Positions 42,376-51,802 are shown, counted from the stretch's first letter. The stretch is 64,000 nt of DNA from Candidatus Nitrososphaera evergladensis SR1 (GCF_000730285.1 NZ_CP007174.1:1116001-1180000), one strand, 5' to 3'. The notes: a model not told the origin generated them from the sequence alone. Made by a program: numbers and translations.

Positions 42376-42810
42376 CTACTGCTTCTCCTCCCCTGTTTCT
42401 ACTGCTTCTCCTTCCTCTTTCTTTGGAGCAAGCTTGCCTGCGTTTAGGATCTTAAAGCCTGCCTTTGCCGCCTGCTCGATTATCTCTTTGCGCTTGCGGG
42501 TTCCGACAGTGTGTGCGAGCCTGACAGCGTCCTTTTTGGCATCAAGACCGGAAAGGTCTGCGACGTTGTAGACGATGTTATCGGTGTAGCCTGACGGGTG
42601 AAGGCCTCTTGCAGCCTTGGGGCCGCGGTAGCCGACCTTGACCAGGGCCGGGTATCCGCCCTTTTGCTTTCTCATCTTGTTGTCCTTGCCCTTTGGTTTG
42701 CGCCAGTTTTCTGCAAGCCTGTCGTACCTCCAGCTCTCCTGCCGGACGAACTTGGGGCGCTTGCTGGCGACCTTTTTCCTTGCGGCAAGTAACTCTCCGT
42801 TAATCACCAT
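42376..42810 (-). CDS. rpl32e: Ribosomal protein L32e
   Basis: A 144-residue protein with the L32e core: FVRQESWRYDRLAENWRKPK, NKMRKQKGGYPALVKVGYRG, AARGLHPSGYTDNIVYNVAD and AVRLAHTVGTRKRKEIIEQA. It ends in an acidic extension (KKEEGEAVETGEEKQ). First gene of the L32e-L19e pair. Confidence 0.95.
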   Translation of the reverse strand: MVINGELLAARKKVASKRPKFVRQESWRYDRLAENWRKPKGKDNKMRKQKGGYPALVKVGYRGPKAARGLHPSGYTDNIVYNVADLSGLDAKKDAVRLAHTVGTRKRKEIIEQAAKAGFKILNAGKLAPKKEEGEAVETGEEKQ

Positions 42811-42890
42811 AGCGATACGCAGGCATGAATACCTGTTTTAAATAAATACGTTTTGCCTGTACATTTTGATCCTGCAATTATTCTTACACA

Positions 42891-43211
42891 CTACTTGAAC
42901 GTAAATAGCGTCAGGGTATAGCACCTGCCGTAGTACGAGTAGTCGGTAGATAGCGACCTTGACCTGCCGTCGTCCTTCTCTTGCGCCCCTGCAAACAGGC
43001 CCCTGACGTCGTCAGCCTCGCCGGGTTCAAGCTTGCGGGAATAGTCCCACATTGTACTCCCTCCTTTTCTTGCCATGTCGAGGCTGGCCTTTTCCACCGC
43101 CTTTAATGCCTCTGAAAGGGCCGGTATGCGAAGCACCGTTTCGTGTTCCAAGTCTTTTGCTGCAGGCGTTCCTTGGCAAGCTCTGACTTCAAGCCACATG
43201 TCTTCCTGCAT
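42891..43211 (-). CDS. Small hypothetical protein
   Basis: A 106-residue soluble protein (MWLEVRACQGTPAAKDLEHE, IPALSEALKAVEKASLDMAR). It has a helix and several strands, and no recognised motif. It stands alone, divergent from the phosphatase gene, with about 90 bp between them that could hold both promoters. Confidence 0.6.
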   Translation of the reverse strand: MQEDMWLEVRACQGTPAAKDLEHETVLRIPALSEALKAVEKASLDMARKGGSTMWDYSRKLEPGEADDVRGLFAGAQEKDDGRSRSLSTDYSYYGRCYTLTLFTFK

Positions 43212-43301
43212 ATGTATATGCAGTCCGCAGCGTCAATGCGCATTATAGCCGTTTCCGCGCAGGAGGGATAATTATTAGCAAGTTTTACACCATAGTACCT
43301 G

Positions 43302-44237
43302 TTGTCGCAGATTGTGCGCCTTTCTGCCACCGCCGGGCCATCCGAGTTTTCGCAGGTGCTAGAGCAAGGCATCTCTGCGTTGAAGGAAGAGCAAAAACGC
43401 GGCGCAATCGCAGGCGGGACAGTCACGGGCGGGCTTGTCGAGATTAAAGACTACGATCAACTTGTCGTATTAAGCGACCTGCATGGCGACTCTCAGGCGC
43501 TCTTTCAGATACTTGATGCGGTAAATTATGAAAAGTTCCTGTCAGGCCCTGAAAACAAGATGGTCTTTCTTGGCGACTATGTGGACAGGGGAAGCGACTC
43601 GATAGGCGTGCTGTACGCCATATGCTACCTAAAGCACGCACACCCTGATTCTGTGATCTTGATGCGTGGAAACCACGAAGCGCCATCCGAGTTTCCGTTC
43701 CCGTCCCACGATCTGCCTTATGACATAGAAGACAGGTTTGGCGCAGGCGCAAAGGCAATCTATGGCAGGATTCTTGCGCTCTTTGGGCTCCTAACCCTTG
43801 CCACCGTAGTGCAGGGCAGGCTCTTGCTGGTGCACGGCGGCCTGCCGACCGATGCCCTGGGAGACTGGAGGCAGGCAATAGCAACCGCGCAGAAAAGCCA
43901 CCTGAAAAACAGGGTGATGGAAGAACTGCTGTGGAACGATCCTCGCCCGCTTGGAGAAGAGTGGGAGCCTTCGTGGAGGGGAATAGGCAGGCACTTTGGG
44001 AGTGCAGTCACCAAGCGGTGGCTTGCAGATACAAACACCAAGGTCGTAGTCCGCGGCCACGAGCCGTGTCACGGCTACAGGATAGACCACCACAGCATGA
44101 TGCTGACCCTTTTTTCGTGCAGGCAAGCGTATCCCGGCTTTGGCGCGGCGTATATTTCGGCAGGCAAGAACGATCTTGACTCTGTTAATGACGCAGATGA
44201 TCTGGCAAAATTCGTGAAAAAGCTGCCGCAATCATGA
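43302..44237 (+). CDS. PPP-family serine/threonine protein phosphatase
   Basis: A 311-residue metallophosphatase with all PPP signature motifs: LSDLHGDSQ (GDxHG), FLGDYVDRGSDSIGVL (GDxVDRG), LMRGNHEAPSEFPF (GNHE), LLVHGGLPTD (HGG) and VVRGHEPCHGYR (RGHE). The order and spacing resemble eukaryotic PP1/PP2A catalytic subunits. The substrate is unknown. TTG start at 43302. The end overlaps the convergent RNase Z gene by six bases. Confidence 0.92.
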   Translation: MSQIVRLSATAGPSEFSQVLEQGISALKEEQKRGAIAGGTVTGGLVEIKDYDQLVVLSDLHGDSQALFQILDAVNYEKFLSGPENKMVFLGDYVDRGSDSIGVLYAICYLKHAHPDSVILMRGNHEAPSEFPFPSHDLPYDIEDRFGAGAKAIYGRILALFGLLTLATVVQGRLLLVHGGLPTDALGDWRQAIATAQKSHLKNRVMEELLWNDPRPLGEEWEPSWRGIGRHFGSAVTKRWLADTNTKVVVRGHEPCHGYRIDHHSMMLTLFSCRQAYPGFGAAYISAGKNDLDSVNDADDLAKFVKKLPQS

Positions 44238-45158
44238 CGAAAGATACGGGATGTCGACTTGCTTTAGGTCTTCGGCAGCTTCAACGTCTGCGTGGATCGC
44301 AGACGCTTCCTTTACCAATGCAGACGTTTCGTCGTAGCGGGCGCTAAAGTGTGTAAGAAACAGCTTTTTTGCGCCAGCCTGCCTGGCGACAGTTGCTGCT
44401 TCTGTGGCAGTCGAGTGCGAGGTCTCAAGCGCCTTTGCAAGCTTGTCGTGGGTGTACGTCGACTCGAACACCAGCACGTCGCACCCTGAAAAAAATTTTG
44501 TCAATTTGTCAGTCGGCCTTGTGTCGCCGGATATGCCTATCTTTCTGCCCGGCCTTGGAGGGCCGAGTACGTCGGCCGACCTGACCGTCTTGCCGTTGTA
44601 CTCAATGTCCTGCCCGTGCTGCAGCTTGCTGTACAGCTCGCCTTCCGGTATGCCCATCTTTTTCACGAGCTCCACGTTAAAGGCTCCCGGCCTGTCAGAC
44701 TCGTCCAGCCTGTACGAAAGGGCCGGTACAGAGTGCCTGGCCTCGCAGCACGTTATCCTGTAGTCGCTTTCCTGTACGACGACGCCTTCGCCTTCGATAG
44801 TGTGGATTGCGACCTCAAAGGTCAGGCCAAAGTTGATTATCCTCATGTTCTCAAGCAGGAATTCCTTCAGGCGCGGCTGGCCGTAGATGTCAAGCCTCTT
44901 TTCGCGCCCCTGAAGAGACATTGTCTGCAAGAGCCCAAGCAGGCCAACGCAGTGGTCTGCGTGCATGTGAGTGACAAACACCTTCATCTTGCGGTTCATG
45001 CCAAGGCCGGCCTTGATGAAGTTGCGCTGCATGCCCTCGCCGGCGTCAAACAGCAATAGCTCGCCGTCGCGCATTATGGCGATGGATGAAAGCCCCCGCT
45101 CCGGAGTTGGCGCGGCTGATGAAGTGCCAAGGAAAACCATCTGCATGTTTGCTGCCAT
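44232..45158 (-). CDS. rnz: Ribonuclease Z (tRNA 3' endonuclease)
   Basis: Removes the 3' trailer from tRNA precursors. A 308-residue metallo-beta-lactamase fold with LGTSSAAPTPERGLSSIAI, the Zn motif VTHMHADHCVGLLGLLQTM, SGDTRPTDKL with the Asp ligand, and LTHFSARYDE near the end. Several Met codons near the start (45158, 45146, 45140) leave the first residues uncertain. Downstream of prs on the same strand. Confidence 0.94.
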   Translation of the reverse strand: MAANMQMVFLGTSSAAPTPERGLSSIAIMRDGELLLFDAGEGMQRNFIKAGLGMNRKMKVFVTHMHADHCVGLLGLLQTMSLQGREKRLDIYGQPRLKEFLLENMRIINFGLTFEVAIHTIEGEGVVVQESDYRITCCEARHSVPALSYRLDESDRPGAFNVELVKKMGIPEGELYSKLQHGQDIEYNGKTVRSADVLGPPRPGRKIGISGDTRPTDKLTKFFSGCDVLVFESTYTHDKLAKALETSHSTATEAATVARQAGAKKLFLTHFSARYDETSALVKEASAIHADVEAAEDLKQVDIPYLSS

Positions 45159-45207
45159 GTTGTCGTGCTACTATGATACGGTGCACACAGGGCCTGATTT
45201 AACCTTG

Positions 45208-46101
45208 TCACAAAAGAAGGGCTTTCCGCACGGCCTCTGCAAGCGCCTTGCTCAGGTCGACTTTGGCGTGCCTGCCCGGTATGGAGTTGGTGGCGATTAT
45301 CTCCTGGACGCCTGCCGCCGCTATCTTTGAGGCAGCGTCGCCTATCAGCAGCGCGTGCGCGCACATGGCGTATATCTTGCCTGCGCCGTTTTTGCGCAGC
45401 ACCTCCGCCGCCTTGACGATGCTTCCCCCGCTGCTTATCATGTCGTCAATAAGTATCGCATCGCGGCCTGAAACGTCCATATCTATCCTTTGCTCCACCG
45501 TGACTTCGCCCGTGGTCCTGTCGCGGGATTTTTTCAGGGCGGTCATGTCTGTTTTTAGCAGCCTTGCAAATTGCTGCGCCCTTGGAATGCCCCCTGTGTC
45601 CGGCGACACCACGAGCGCGTCTTTGAGCTTTAGGCTTGCCGCATGGGCCGCCAGAAGTGGCATCGAAGAAACGTTGGTGATGCTTGAAAAGAAGGCAAGG
45701 GCTGCTTCACTATGGATGTCGACGGTAACTACTGACTTGGCTCCAGCAGCCGCAAGCAGCTTTGCGACCAGCGCCACGCTCACTGACTCGCCTTCCAAAA
45801 AAGCCCTGTCCTGCCTTGCATAGGCAAGGTACGGTATCACGGCGCATACCTCGGCGCCATCATCGGCGCACTTTTTTATCATCATCATGGCCTGCAGAAG
45901 GTGGGTGTCGGTGGGCGGGTAGGCCGACTGCACGACGGCGCATTTTTTGCCAATGCTTGCTGTAAGCCTGATCTTGCTCTCGCCGTCGGAAAAAACACGC
46001 AGTTCCGCCGATACGAGCTTGGCGCCAAGGTGTTTTGCAATGCCGGCGGCAAGCTCGGGCGAGGAGGGACCTGCAACTATGGAGGAAATGTCGGCCGCCA
46101 A
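45208..46101 (-). CDS. prs: Ribose-phosphate pyrophosphokinase
   Basis: Makes PRPP from ribose-5-phosphate and ATP. The 297 residues include the ATP/metal part FSDGESKIRLTASIGKKCAV, VIPYLAYARQDRAFLEGESV, the VTVDIHSEAAL segment and the PRPP-binding loop AILIDDMISSGGSIVKAAEV. Its start lies about 110 bp from the divergent secreted-protein gene. Confidence 0.94.
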   Translation of the reverse strand: MAADISSIVAGPSSPELAAGIAKHLGAKLVSAELRVFSDGESKIRLTASIGKKCAVVQSAYPPTDTHLLQAMMMIKKCADDGAEVCAVIPYLAYARQDRAFLEGESVSVALVAKLLAAAGAKSVVTVDIHSEAALAFFSSITNVSSMPLLAAHAASLKLKDALVVSPDTGGIPRAQQFARLLKTDMTALKKSRDRTTGEVTVEQRIDMDVSGRDAILIDDMISSGGSIVKAAEVLRKNGAGKIYAMCAHALLIGDAASKIAAAGVQEIIATNSIPGRHAKVDLSKALAEAVRKALLL

Positions 46102-46209
46102 GTACGCCAGCTGTTGGCTTGCACGTCTTTTAATATCTATTGTTATTATTGTTGTTGCCAGTCCGTATTTTCAGATTTAAATATCCTGAAATCACGATCC
46201 GGCTTGTAG

Positions 46210-47529
46210 GTGTACATGCGCGGCCTGCTTGCGATCCCTGCAATCGTTGCTATGCTATTACTGGTTATTGCAATGCAGTATGCCGCGGCGGCCGAAGAAG
46301 GGAACTTTACCTTCCACAACGAAACCAAGTACGTGGACGAGAGCAAGATATTGCACATCTATGGCGAAATAAAGAACGAATCGACGACTACCGCCATGAA
46401 GAACATCTTGATAACAGCGTCATTCTATGATGCAACCGGCGCGCTCCTTTCGCAGTCCCAGCAGGCGCCAAAACTGCGCGTGATAAACCCCGGAAGCGTT
46501 GCGCCATTTGACATGGTCTTCCTTGACACTGCAAACGCAGGCAAGGTCGCCAGTTATTCCCTTTCAGCCAGGGGCCAGCCGACAGAGACAAAGCCCGCAA
46601 GCCTGACCATAACATCGTCAAATTCGCGCCTTGACGTGCTTGGGCTGTACTACATCAACGTGGGTATTCGAAACGACGGCAACCAGACCGTGACAAACCC
46701 GATAGCGATAGCGACCCTGTACGACAGCGCCGGCAAGGTGGTGGCGATAGGCGAGGCCCCCGCGGAGAGCGAGAGCAGGGTAGTCGAGGACATGGCGCCC
46801 GGCGACAGGGGCGGCTCCGGCATAGTCGTGTCTGAGCGCCTGCAGACCTACAAGGCCGCAAGCTATGCGCTTGTAGCCGATTCTGACCAGTACGTCTCTG
46901 ACGTTGCCAAGTACAAGGCTGCCGGCCCCGGGGCAAACTCTGGCACTCCTGCAAACGGCACGCAGAGCGGCTGCCTGATAGCGACTGCCGCATTTGAAAG
47001 CGAGCTTGCGCCGCAGGTACAGGAACTTCGCAATTTCCGCGACGGCCTTGCGCTCAAGACCATGGCAGGCGCAAGTTTCATGAACGTCTTTAACGGCTGG
47101 TACTACTCTTTCAGCCCCCATGTTGCAGACTATGAGCGGGAGCAGGACTGGCTCAAGAGCACAGTTCGAACGTCTGTATATCCATTGCTTGGAATACTTG
47201 ACCTTAGCACGTCCGTCTTTCACGCGCTTTCGTTCAACAACGAAGCCGCCATAGTCGGCGCCGGCCTGACTGCGAGCTCGCTCATCGGCCTGCTGTACTT
47301 TGCGCCGCTGTCTGCAGTCCTCGCAATCGCCGGCAGGAAAAAGCGCTGGGACATGAAGTACGCAAAATACGCGCTTGTCATCGCATGGGCGGCTAGCCTT
47401 GCCGCAGTTGCCGCAGGCGAAGCGGCAGCCTCAACCGAAGTCCTGATGTTTGGCACCGCGCTCTTGGTGCTGTCTGCGATAAGCACGGTCGTCCTTGCGG
47501 TAGTGCGAGTAGCTAGATTCAGATTGTAA
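46210..47529 (+). CDS. Secreted protein with CFI-box C-terminal membrane domain
   Basis: A 439-residue protein with a signal peptide (LLAIPAIVAMLLLVIAMQYA). Two FxLYD-like beta domains follow (about 30-130 and 135-235; KYVDESKILHIYGEIKNEST, RLDVLGLYYINVGIRNDGNQ). At about 258 comes the CFI-box GCLIATAAFESELAPQVQEL, then membrane helices near 345, 395 and 415. CFI-box proteins are common archaeal envelope proteins of unknown role. GTG 46210 lies 26-30 bp after TTTAAATATCC; ATG 46216 is the alternative. Confidence 0.8.
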   Translation: MYMRGLLAIPAIVAMLLLVIAMQYAAAAEEGNFTFHNETKYVDESKILHIYGEIKNESTTTAMKNILITASFYDATGALLSQSQQAPKLRVINPGSVAPFDMVFLDTANAGKVASYSLSARGQPTETKPASLTITSSNSRLDVLGLYYINVGIRNDGNQTVTNPIAIATLYDSAGKVVAIGEAPAESESRVVEDMAPGDRGGSGIVVSERLQTYKAASYALVADSDQYVSDVAKYKAAGPGANSGTPANGTQSGCLIATAAFESELAPQVQELRNFRDGLALKTMAGASFMNVFNGWYYSFSPHVADYEREQDWLKSTVRTSVYPLLGILDLSTSVFHALSFNNEAAIVGAGLTASSLIGLLYFAPLSAVLAIAGRKKRWDMKYAKYALVIAWAASLAAVAAGEAAASTEVLMFGTALLVLSAISTVVLAVVRVARFRL

Positions 47530-48085
47530 ACCGCTCTATGATGCCCGTGTTCAGTATTTCCTGCACCCGCTCCACAAACCTGTCCATGTCTATTCCATGG
47601 TACTTGCCCGTTGCGCCTTCGAGTTTTTTTCTGGCGCGCCGAAGTATCGACATGCAGATCTCTCGCTCGTCCTTTTCGTCGTGCACGAACGCCGCCGCGA
47701 CGAGTATCACGCCGTTTAGGAGGTCGCGCTCCTGCCCTGACGGGGTCTCTTTCCAGACGGCCTCCAGCGCCTCGTGCGTCCCCCAGTACTTTTCGTCGTT
47801 GAAAAGCTCTATCGCCCTCTTTATTGCCTCGCCTTTTTCCACATGCCTTTCTACGATGTGCTCGTAGCTGGCAAGGGGCGAGATTTTCTCAAGCCTGCCT
47901 ACGAGGCCGCTTATGTCCACGCCGTCTGGGATGCTCGTGTCAAACTCGATGTATTTTTTTGACACGCGGGAGTCGCGGACTATTGCTTTTTCGTCGTCTG
48001 CCAGCTCGCGCGCCCTTGCAAGGAGCACTGCGGCGTCTTTGGGCGTGTACGCGCTGTTTTTGAGGTGAACAAAGTACCTTTGCAA
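47519..48085 (-). CDS. DUF309-domain protein
   Basis: A 188-residue protein with an N-terminal alpha/beta region and a C-terminal DUF309 four-helix part (AIELFNDEKYWGTHEALEAV, WKETPSGQERDLLNGVILVA). The family motif is the acidic/His pair in 'GTHEALE' and is of unknown function. TTG start at 48085; it is divergent from the multicopper oxidase across a palindrome-rich region. Its 3' end overlaps the convergent CFI-box gene by 11 bp. Confidence 0.8.
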   Translation of the reverse strand: MQRYFVHLKNSAYTPKDAAVLLARARELADDEKAIVRDSRVSKKYIEFDTSIPDGVDISGLVGRLEKISPLASYEHIVERHVEKGEAIKRAIELFNDEKYWGTHEALEAVWKETPSGQERDLLNGVILVAAAFVHDEKDEREICMSILRRARKKLEGATGKYHGIDMDRFVERVQEILNTGIIERFTI

Positions 48086-48086
48086 T

Positions 48087-48184
48087 GTGTATACACTGCA
48101 TTTGGCAAATGCAAAGATAAACTTCGCGAAGTAGTATAGTCTAATAATGTTAGATTAGGCTAACATTTATTATCAAGGCTAACT
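48087..48184 (+). promoter_or_regulatory. Palindrome-rich regulatory region upstream of the multicopper oxidase
   Basis: Within 100 bp lie GTGTATACAC (48087-48096), TGCATTT-GGC-AAATGCA (48097-48113), ACTTCGCGAAGT (48121-48132) and AATGTTAG-6-CTAACATT (48146-48153 with 48160-48167); a further GGCTAAC half-site follows at 48178-48184. Such density suggests binding sites for one or more dimeric regulators, possibly metal-responsive given the genes downstream. Confidence 0.55.
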
Positions 48185-48204
48185 TAATTTAACGTGTATC
48201 ACGC

Positions 48205-49239
48205 TTGTTGTCATTAAATAATAGCAAATTATTGTTGATAGTAGTTGTAGCAGCAGCCGTAGCGGGCACTGCGATTGCCTTTTCGTCACTTGGCTTTGGC
48301 GCAAACGCGCAGGTGACGGACAAGCAGGTAACGGGCCACAGCCTTACCTCCTACACCACGACAGGCGATGTGATTGACCCAGAACACGACAACATGCCTC
48401 TGAAAAACGCTGTGGTCGACCCTGACAAGTACCTGCGCCAGTTCAATTACGGGCACGTATCAAAGCTGCCTGACGGGACTACTCTTCGAGAGTTTACCAT
48501 GGTGGCAGACGACAAGCGAGTGATGGAAGTGTCGCCGGGCGTCTTTTTCAACGTGTGGACGTTCAATGGCACCGTTCCCGGTCCTACGATCCGCGCCACT
48601 GAAGGAGACCTTGTGCGCATCCACTTTATCAACAACGGCACCCGCCCGCACACGATGCACTTCCACGGCATCCATGCCGCCGAAATGGACGGAGTGTTTG
48701 AAAAGGTGGCGCCCGGAGGCCAGTACACGTACGAGTTTACCGCCGAGCCCTTTGGCGTGCACCTGTACCACTGCCACATCCAGCCTCTTGAGGAGCACAT
48801 CTCCCACGGCCTGTACGGCGTCTACATAGTCGATCCAAAAGAACCAAGGCCGCCAGCCGATGAAATGGTTATGATGATGAACGGATACGACACCGACTTT
48901 GACGGCGAGAACAATTTCTACACAGTAAACGGCATCCCGTTCTACTACATGCACCATCCGATACAGATTGAAAAGGACAGGCTGGTGCGCGTGTATCTAG
49001 TGAACATACTGGAATTTGACCAGATAAACAATTTCCACCTGCACGGAAACCTGTTCCACCTGTACCGCACTGGCACAAGCCTTACTCCTGACGAGTACAC
49101 GGACATGGTGACTATGAGCCAGGGCGAGCGCGCGATACTAGAGTTCACATACAAGTACCCTGGACAGTACATGTTCCACGCCCACAAGACAGAGTTTGCG
49201 GAGAAGGGCTGGCAAGGGGTATTTCTGGTAAAGGAGTGA
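48205..49239 (+). CDS. Two-domain multicopper oxidase, exported
   Basis: A 344-residue protein with a signal segment (KLLLIVVVAAAVAGTAIAFS). Cupredoxin domain 1 has MHFHGIHAAE and LYHCHIQPLEEH; domain 2 has FHLHGNLFHLYR and YMFHAHKTEFAEKGWQG. These supply type 1 and trinuclear copper ligands in the order of two-domain laccase-like oxidases. Such proteins are abundant in ammonia-oxidising archaea and may serve copper handling or electron transfer. The ZIP transporter gene starts 13 bp later, so an operon is likely. TTG start. Confidence 0.88.
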   Translation: MLSLNNSKLLLIVVVAAAVAGTAIAFSSLGFGANAQVTDKQVTGHSLTSYTTTGDVIDPEHDNMPLKNAVVDPDKYLRQFNYGHVSKLPDGTTLREFTMVADDKRVMEVSPGVFFNVWTFNGTVPGPTIRATEGDLVRIHFINNGTRPHTMHFHGIHAAEMDGVFEKVAPGGQYTYEFTAEPFGVHLYHCHIQPLEEHISHGLYGVYIVDPKEPRPPADEMVMMMNGYDTDFDGENNFYTVNGIPFYYMHHPIQIEKDRLVRVYLVNILEFDQINNFHLHGNLFHLYRTGTSLTPDEYTDMVTMSQGERAILEFTYKYPGQYMFHAHKTEFAEKGWQGVFLVKE

Positions 49240-49252
49240 GCATGCGGCACAA

Positions 49253-50467
49253 ATGACTACTACAATCACGAATGCAAAACTTGCCGCAAGCGCCCTGATA
49301 CCGATTGTGATACTTGCGGGGATGATCGCGTTTTTGCTGTGGCCCGGAAACACGGTGCTCAACTTTGGCGCGCCGCTTCCAGACGTCACCGTCGAGCGCA
49401 TAGAGTTTGCAAGCAAGCTGATAATCGCGCACGTGCGAAACACAGGGCCGCAGGCAGCCGAGATAGCGCAGGTGGACGTAAACGACAGGATAGTGCCAGC
49501 CGCAGTCGAGCCTTCCAAGGACCTAGCGCGCTTTGGAGAGGCCAGAGTCGTCATACCGTTTGAATGGGTGGAAGGCAAGCCCTACGAGGTCGGCGTGACG
49601 ACATCAGACGGCGTGCGCTTTGCCAAGGCTGTCCCGGCCGCAATTCTGACCCCTGCGCCGGACGCAGGGCAGGCATCGCTCCTTGCGCTCCTTGGCACCT
49701 ACGTCGGGATAATTCCGGTGATGATAGGCCTCCTGTGGCTCCCGTTCCTCAAGAGGCTGTCTGCCGGCAAGTACTTGTTCTTTCTCAGCTTTACCGCCGG
49801 CCTGCTCTTGTTCCTTGGCATCGACGCGCTAGTGGAGGCAAACGAGCTTGCCACAAAAAGCGTGGCAGGGGCGTTTCACGGACAGGCGCTCATTGCAACT
49901 GTGACAGTGGTGTCGTTTGTAGCCCTGCTGTACGCGTCTGAAAAACTGGTGGAAAGAGGCAAGACAACAACAACAACGACGACAACGACAACAAAGGCGC
50001 GTACGATAACAGGCTCAATCGCCGTCGCACTGATGATATCTGTAGGGATAGGACTGCACAACATGGGAGAAGGCCTTGCCATAGGCGGCTCGATGGTGGC
50101 CGGCGAAGTAGCGCTGGGCGCCTTTCTCATCGTGGGCTTTACGATACACAACACCACCGAGGGCCTTGCAATCGTGGCGCCGCTTGCAAGGGAAAGGCCG
50201 AAGGTGGCGCAGCTTGCCGCGCTCGGGTTCATTGCCGGCGCGCCGGCGATCTTGGGCGCCTGGGTTGGAGGCTTTGTCTCCTCACCGGTTGCATCGGTGG
50301 TGTTTCTTGCAGTCGGCGCCGGCGCAGTGTTTCAGGTGGTCTATGCGATATTCAAGTACACGGGGCGGCAAGAGAGCGCCGGCGGCAGCAAGTTCCTGAG
50401 CGGGCCGGTGGCGGCAGGCATAGCGATAGGCATGTTGGTCATGTACCTGACATCACTTCTGGTATGA
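49253..50467 (+). CDS. ZIP-family metal transporter with extracytoplasmic N-terminal domain
   Basis: A 404-residue protein. One N-terminal membrane helix and a beta domain of about 110 residues (TVERIEFASKLIIAHVRNTG) precede an eight-helix ZIP transporter, with the metal site in IGLHNMGEGLAIGGS and FTIHNTTEGLAIVAPLA. A Thr-rich linker (ACA/ACG repeats at about 49966-49995) splits helix groups 3 and 4, where ZIPs usually have a His-rich loop. Expected to import divalent metal. In this lineage ZIP and multicopper oxidase genes are often neighbours. Confidence 0.87.
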   Translation: MTTTITNAKLAASALIPIVILAGMIAFLLWPGNTVLNFGAPLPDVTVERIEFASKLIIAHVRNTGPQAAEIAQVDVNDRIVPAAVEPSKDLARFGEARVVIPFEWVEGKPYEVGVTTSDGVRFAKAVPAAILTPAPDAGQASLLALLGTYVGIIPVMIGLLWLPFLKRLSAGKYLFFLSFTAGLLLFLGIDALVEANELATKSVAGAFHGQALIATVTVVSFVALLYASEKLVERGKTTTTTTTTTTKARTITGSIAVALMISVGIGLHNMGEGLAIGGSMVAGEVALGAFLIVGFTIHNTTEGLAIVAPLARERPKVAQLAALGFIAGAPAILGAWVGGFVSSPVASVVFLAVGAGAVFQVVYAIFKYTGRQESAGGSKFLSGPVAAGIAIGMLVMYLTSLLV

Positions 50468-50518
50468 TGAAAGGCAAAAATATCCAGCGGGCCTTTCCAT
50501 CTAGGCGGGTATAATATA

Positions 50519-50692
50519 ATGACGATGAAGACGCTTATGATAGACGAGCAGACATACAAGCGCCTTGCGTCCATCAGGAGCGAGATGTCCCACGCAAAAA
50601 AGCGCGACGTCGACTTTGGCGAGACGATAAACGAGCTGATAAACGTCTACCATGACCACCTTGCCTTTTCTGGTGAAAACGCTGGCGGCTAA
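50519..50692 (+). CDS. Small ribbon-helix-helix/antitoxin-like protein
   Basis: A 57-codon gene: MTMKTLMIDEQTYKRLASIR, then SEMSHAKKRDVDFGETINEL, then INVYHDHLAFSGENAGG. A beta strand followed by two helices fits the VapB/RHH-type archaeal antitoxins (the 'TLMIDEQTYKRLASI ... DVDFGETINELI' pattern). TATAATATA directly precedes the ATG. No toxin gene is adjacent. Confidence 0.6.
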   Translation: MTMKTLMIDEQTYKRLASIRSEMSHAKKRDVDFGETINELINVYHDHLAFSGENAGG

Positions 50693-50740
50693 AGAAAGGA
50701 GAGAGGGCTTTAAATTGCCGGAGCGCTCACCACCCTGTAT

Positions 50741-51802
50741 ATGCGCCTGATGGCATGGGCCGCGCTGGCGACCCTGCTCGTGCTTTCTACCATTGCATAT
50801 CCTGTTGTAGCAAATGCAAATGCGGCAAGTGACGATAATAATAACACAATCGAGCTAAAGAATTCCAATTATTCTTTTGTGGATGCGCAGGGCATGACAA
50901 ACGTGGTTGGGATCGTCAACAACCACGGCGTAGCGCCGATAAGCGTCACTATGGCACTCAACGTCTCTGACAGCTCAGGGCGCGCCTCGACCCTCCATGA
51001 AAACCTGTACGGAAAGGTGATATATCATGGAGAGGGCGCCCCGTTCAAGTTCAGGCTTGGAGAAGGCGTCAAAGCAGTGGGCAAGCCGTACGTCGCTGAT
51101 GTCAAGCAGGTCGACCAGCCATTCTATGATACATTGGTGCTCAACTACACCAACATGGCAGTGGGGGACGAGCGCGTCCTTACCGGCACGATGAAGAACA
51201 CCGGCAACACCGAACTTCGAAATGTCGTGGTGTACGCGTCAGTCCATGATGAAAACATGACCGACCTGGATTCCGTCAGGAGCAACGTCGTGCCTCTGCT
51301 AAGGCCCGGCGAACAAGCCGTGTTTACGGCGTCGCCGGATCCAGCCGTCAAGGCAAAGGTGTATTACTATAGCTGCGCCGGCTTTGACATCAACGCCCCG
51401 ATATCTACCCTGCCCACGGGCGACGGAGGTTTTATCGCGTACGACTTTGCTTCCATTGCCAAGGTGGGCAGCATGAGGTACGACAATGCGACTGACAGCA
51501 TCGCGTTTGACATCACGCACTATAACCCAAAGGGCGGGTCGGCAAGCATAAAGATCCCACAACTGACGCAGAACCAGACCGTTGCGGTGATGATGGACGG
51601 CAAGCCCTACGACGGTGCCACCGTCAAGGCTGACGGCAAGACCGTGTACATCGACTTTTTCGTGCCGCCTGGCACCCACGCAGTGCAGATCCAGGGCGTG
51701 CGCAACATGCCCGAGTTTCCGTTTGCGGTTCTCGGCCTTGCGACTCTTGTAGCAGCGGTTATAGCGGCATCAAGGCTCAAGGCAGCATTTAAAATCTCCT
51801 GA
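50741..51802 (+). CDS. Exported protein with PEFG-like C-terminal anchor
   Basis: A 353-residue protein with a signal peptide (AALATLLVLSTIAYPVVANA) and two FxLYD-like beta domains (KNSNYSFVDAQGMTNVVGIV, VLNYTNMAVGDERVLTGTMK). A C-terminal sorting-type tail MPEFPFAVLGLATLVAAVIA is followed by basic residues. PEFG-type tails are found on surface proteins of ammonia-oxidising archaea. Many N-x-S/T sites. The function is unknown. Confidence 0.78.
   Translation: MRLMAWAALATLLVLSTIAYPVVANANAASDDNNNTIELKNSNYSFVDAQGMTNVVGIVNNHGVAPISVTMALNVSDSSGRASTLHENLYGKVIYHGEGAPFKFRLGEGVKAVGKPYVADVKQVDQPFYDTLVLNYTNMAVGDERVLTGTMKNTGNTELRNVVVYASVHDENMTDLDSVRSNVVPLLRPGEQAVFTASPDPAVKAKVYYYSCAGFDINAPISTLPTGDGGFIAYDFASIAKVGSMRYDNATDSIAFDITHYNPKGGSASIKIPQLTQNQTVAVMMDGKPYDGATVKADGKTVYIDFFVPPGTHAVQIQGVRNMPEFPFAVLGLATLVAAVIAASRLKAAFKIS

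Noticed and set aside
49250-49261. GCGGCACAAA near the ZIP start as a further casposon repeat piece
   Set aside because: Only the 10-mer matches, with no flanking similarity; expected by chance at this frequency.
49966-49996. ACA/ACG trinucleotide run as a mobile or regulatory repeat
   Set aside because: It is in frame inside the ZIP gene and encodes a Thr-rich linker.
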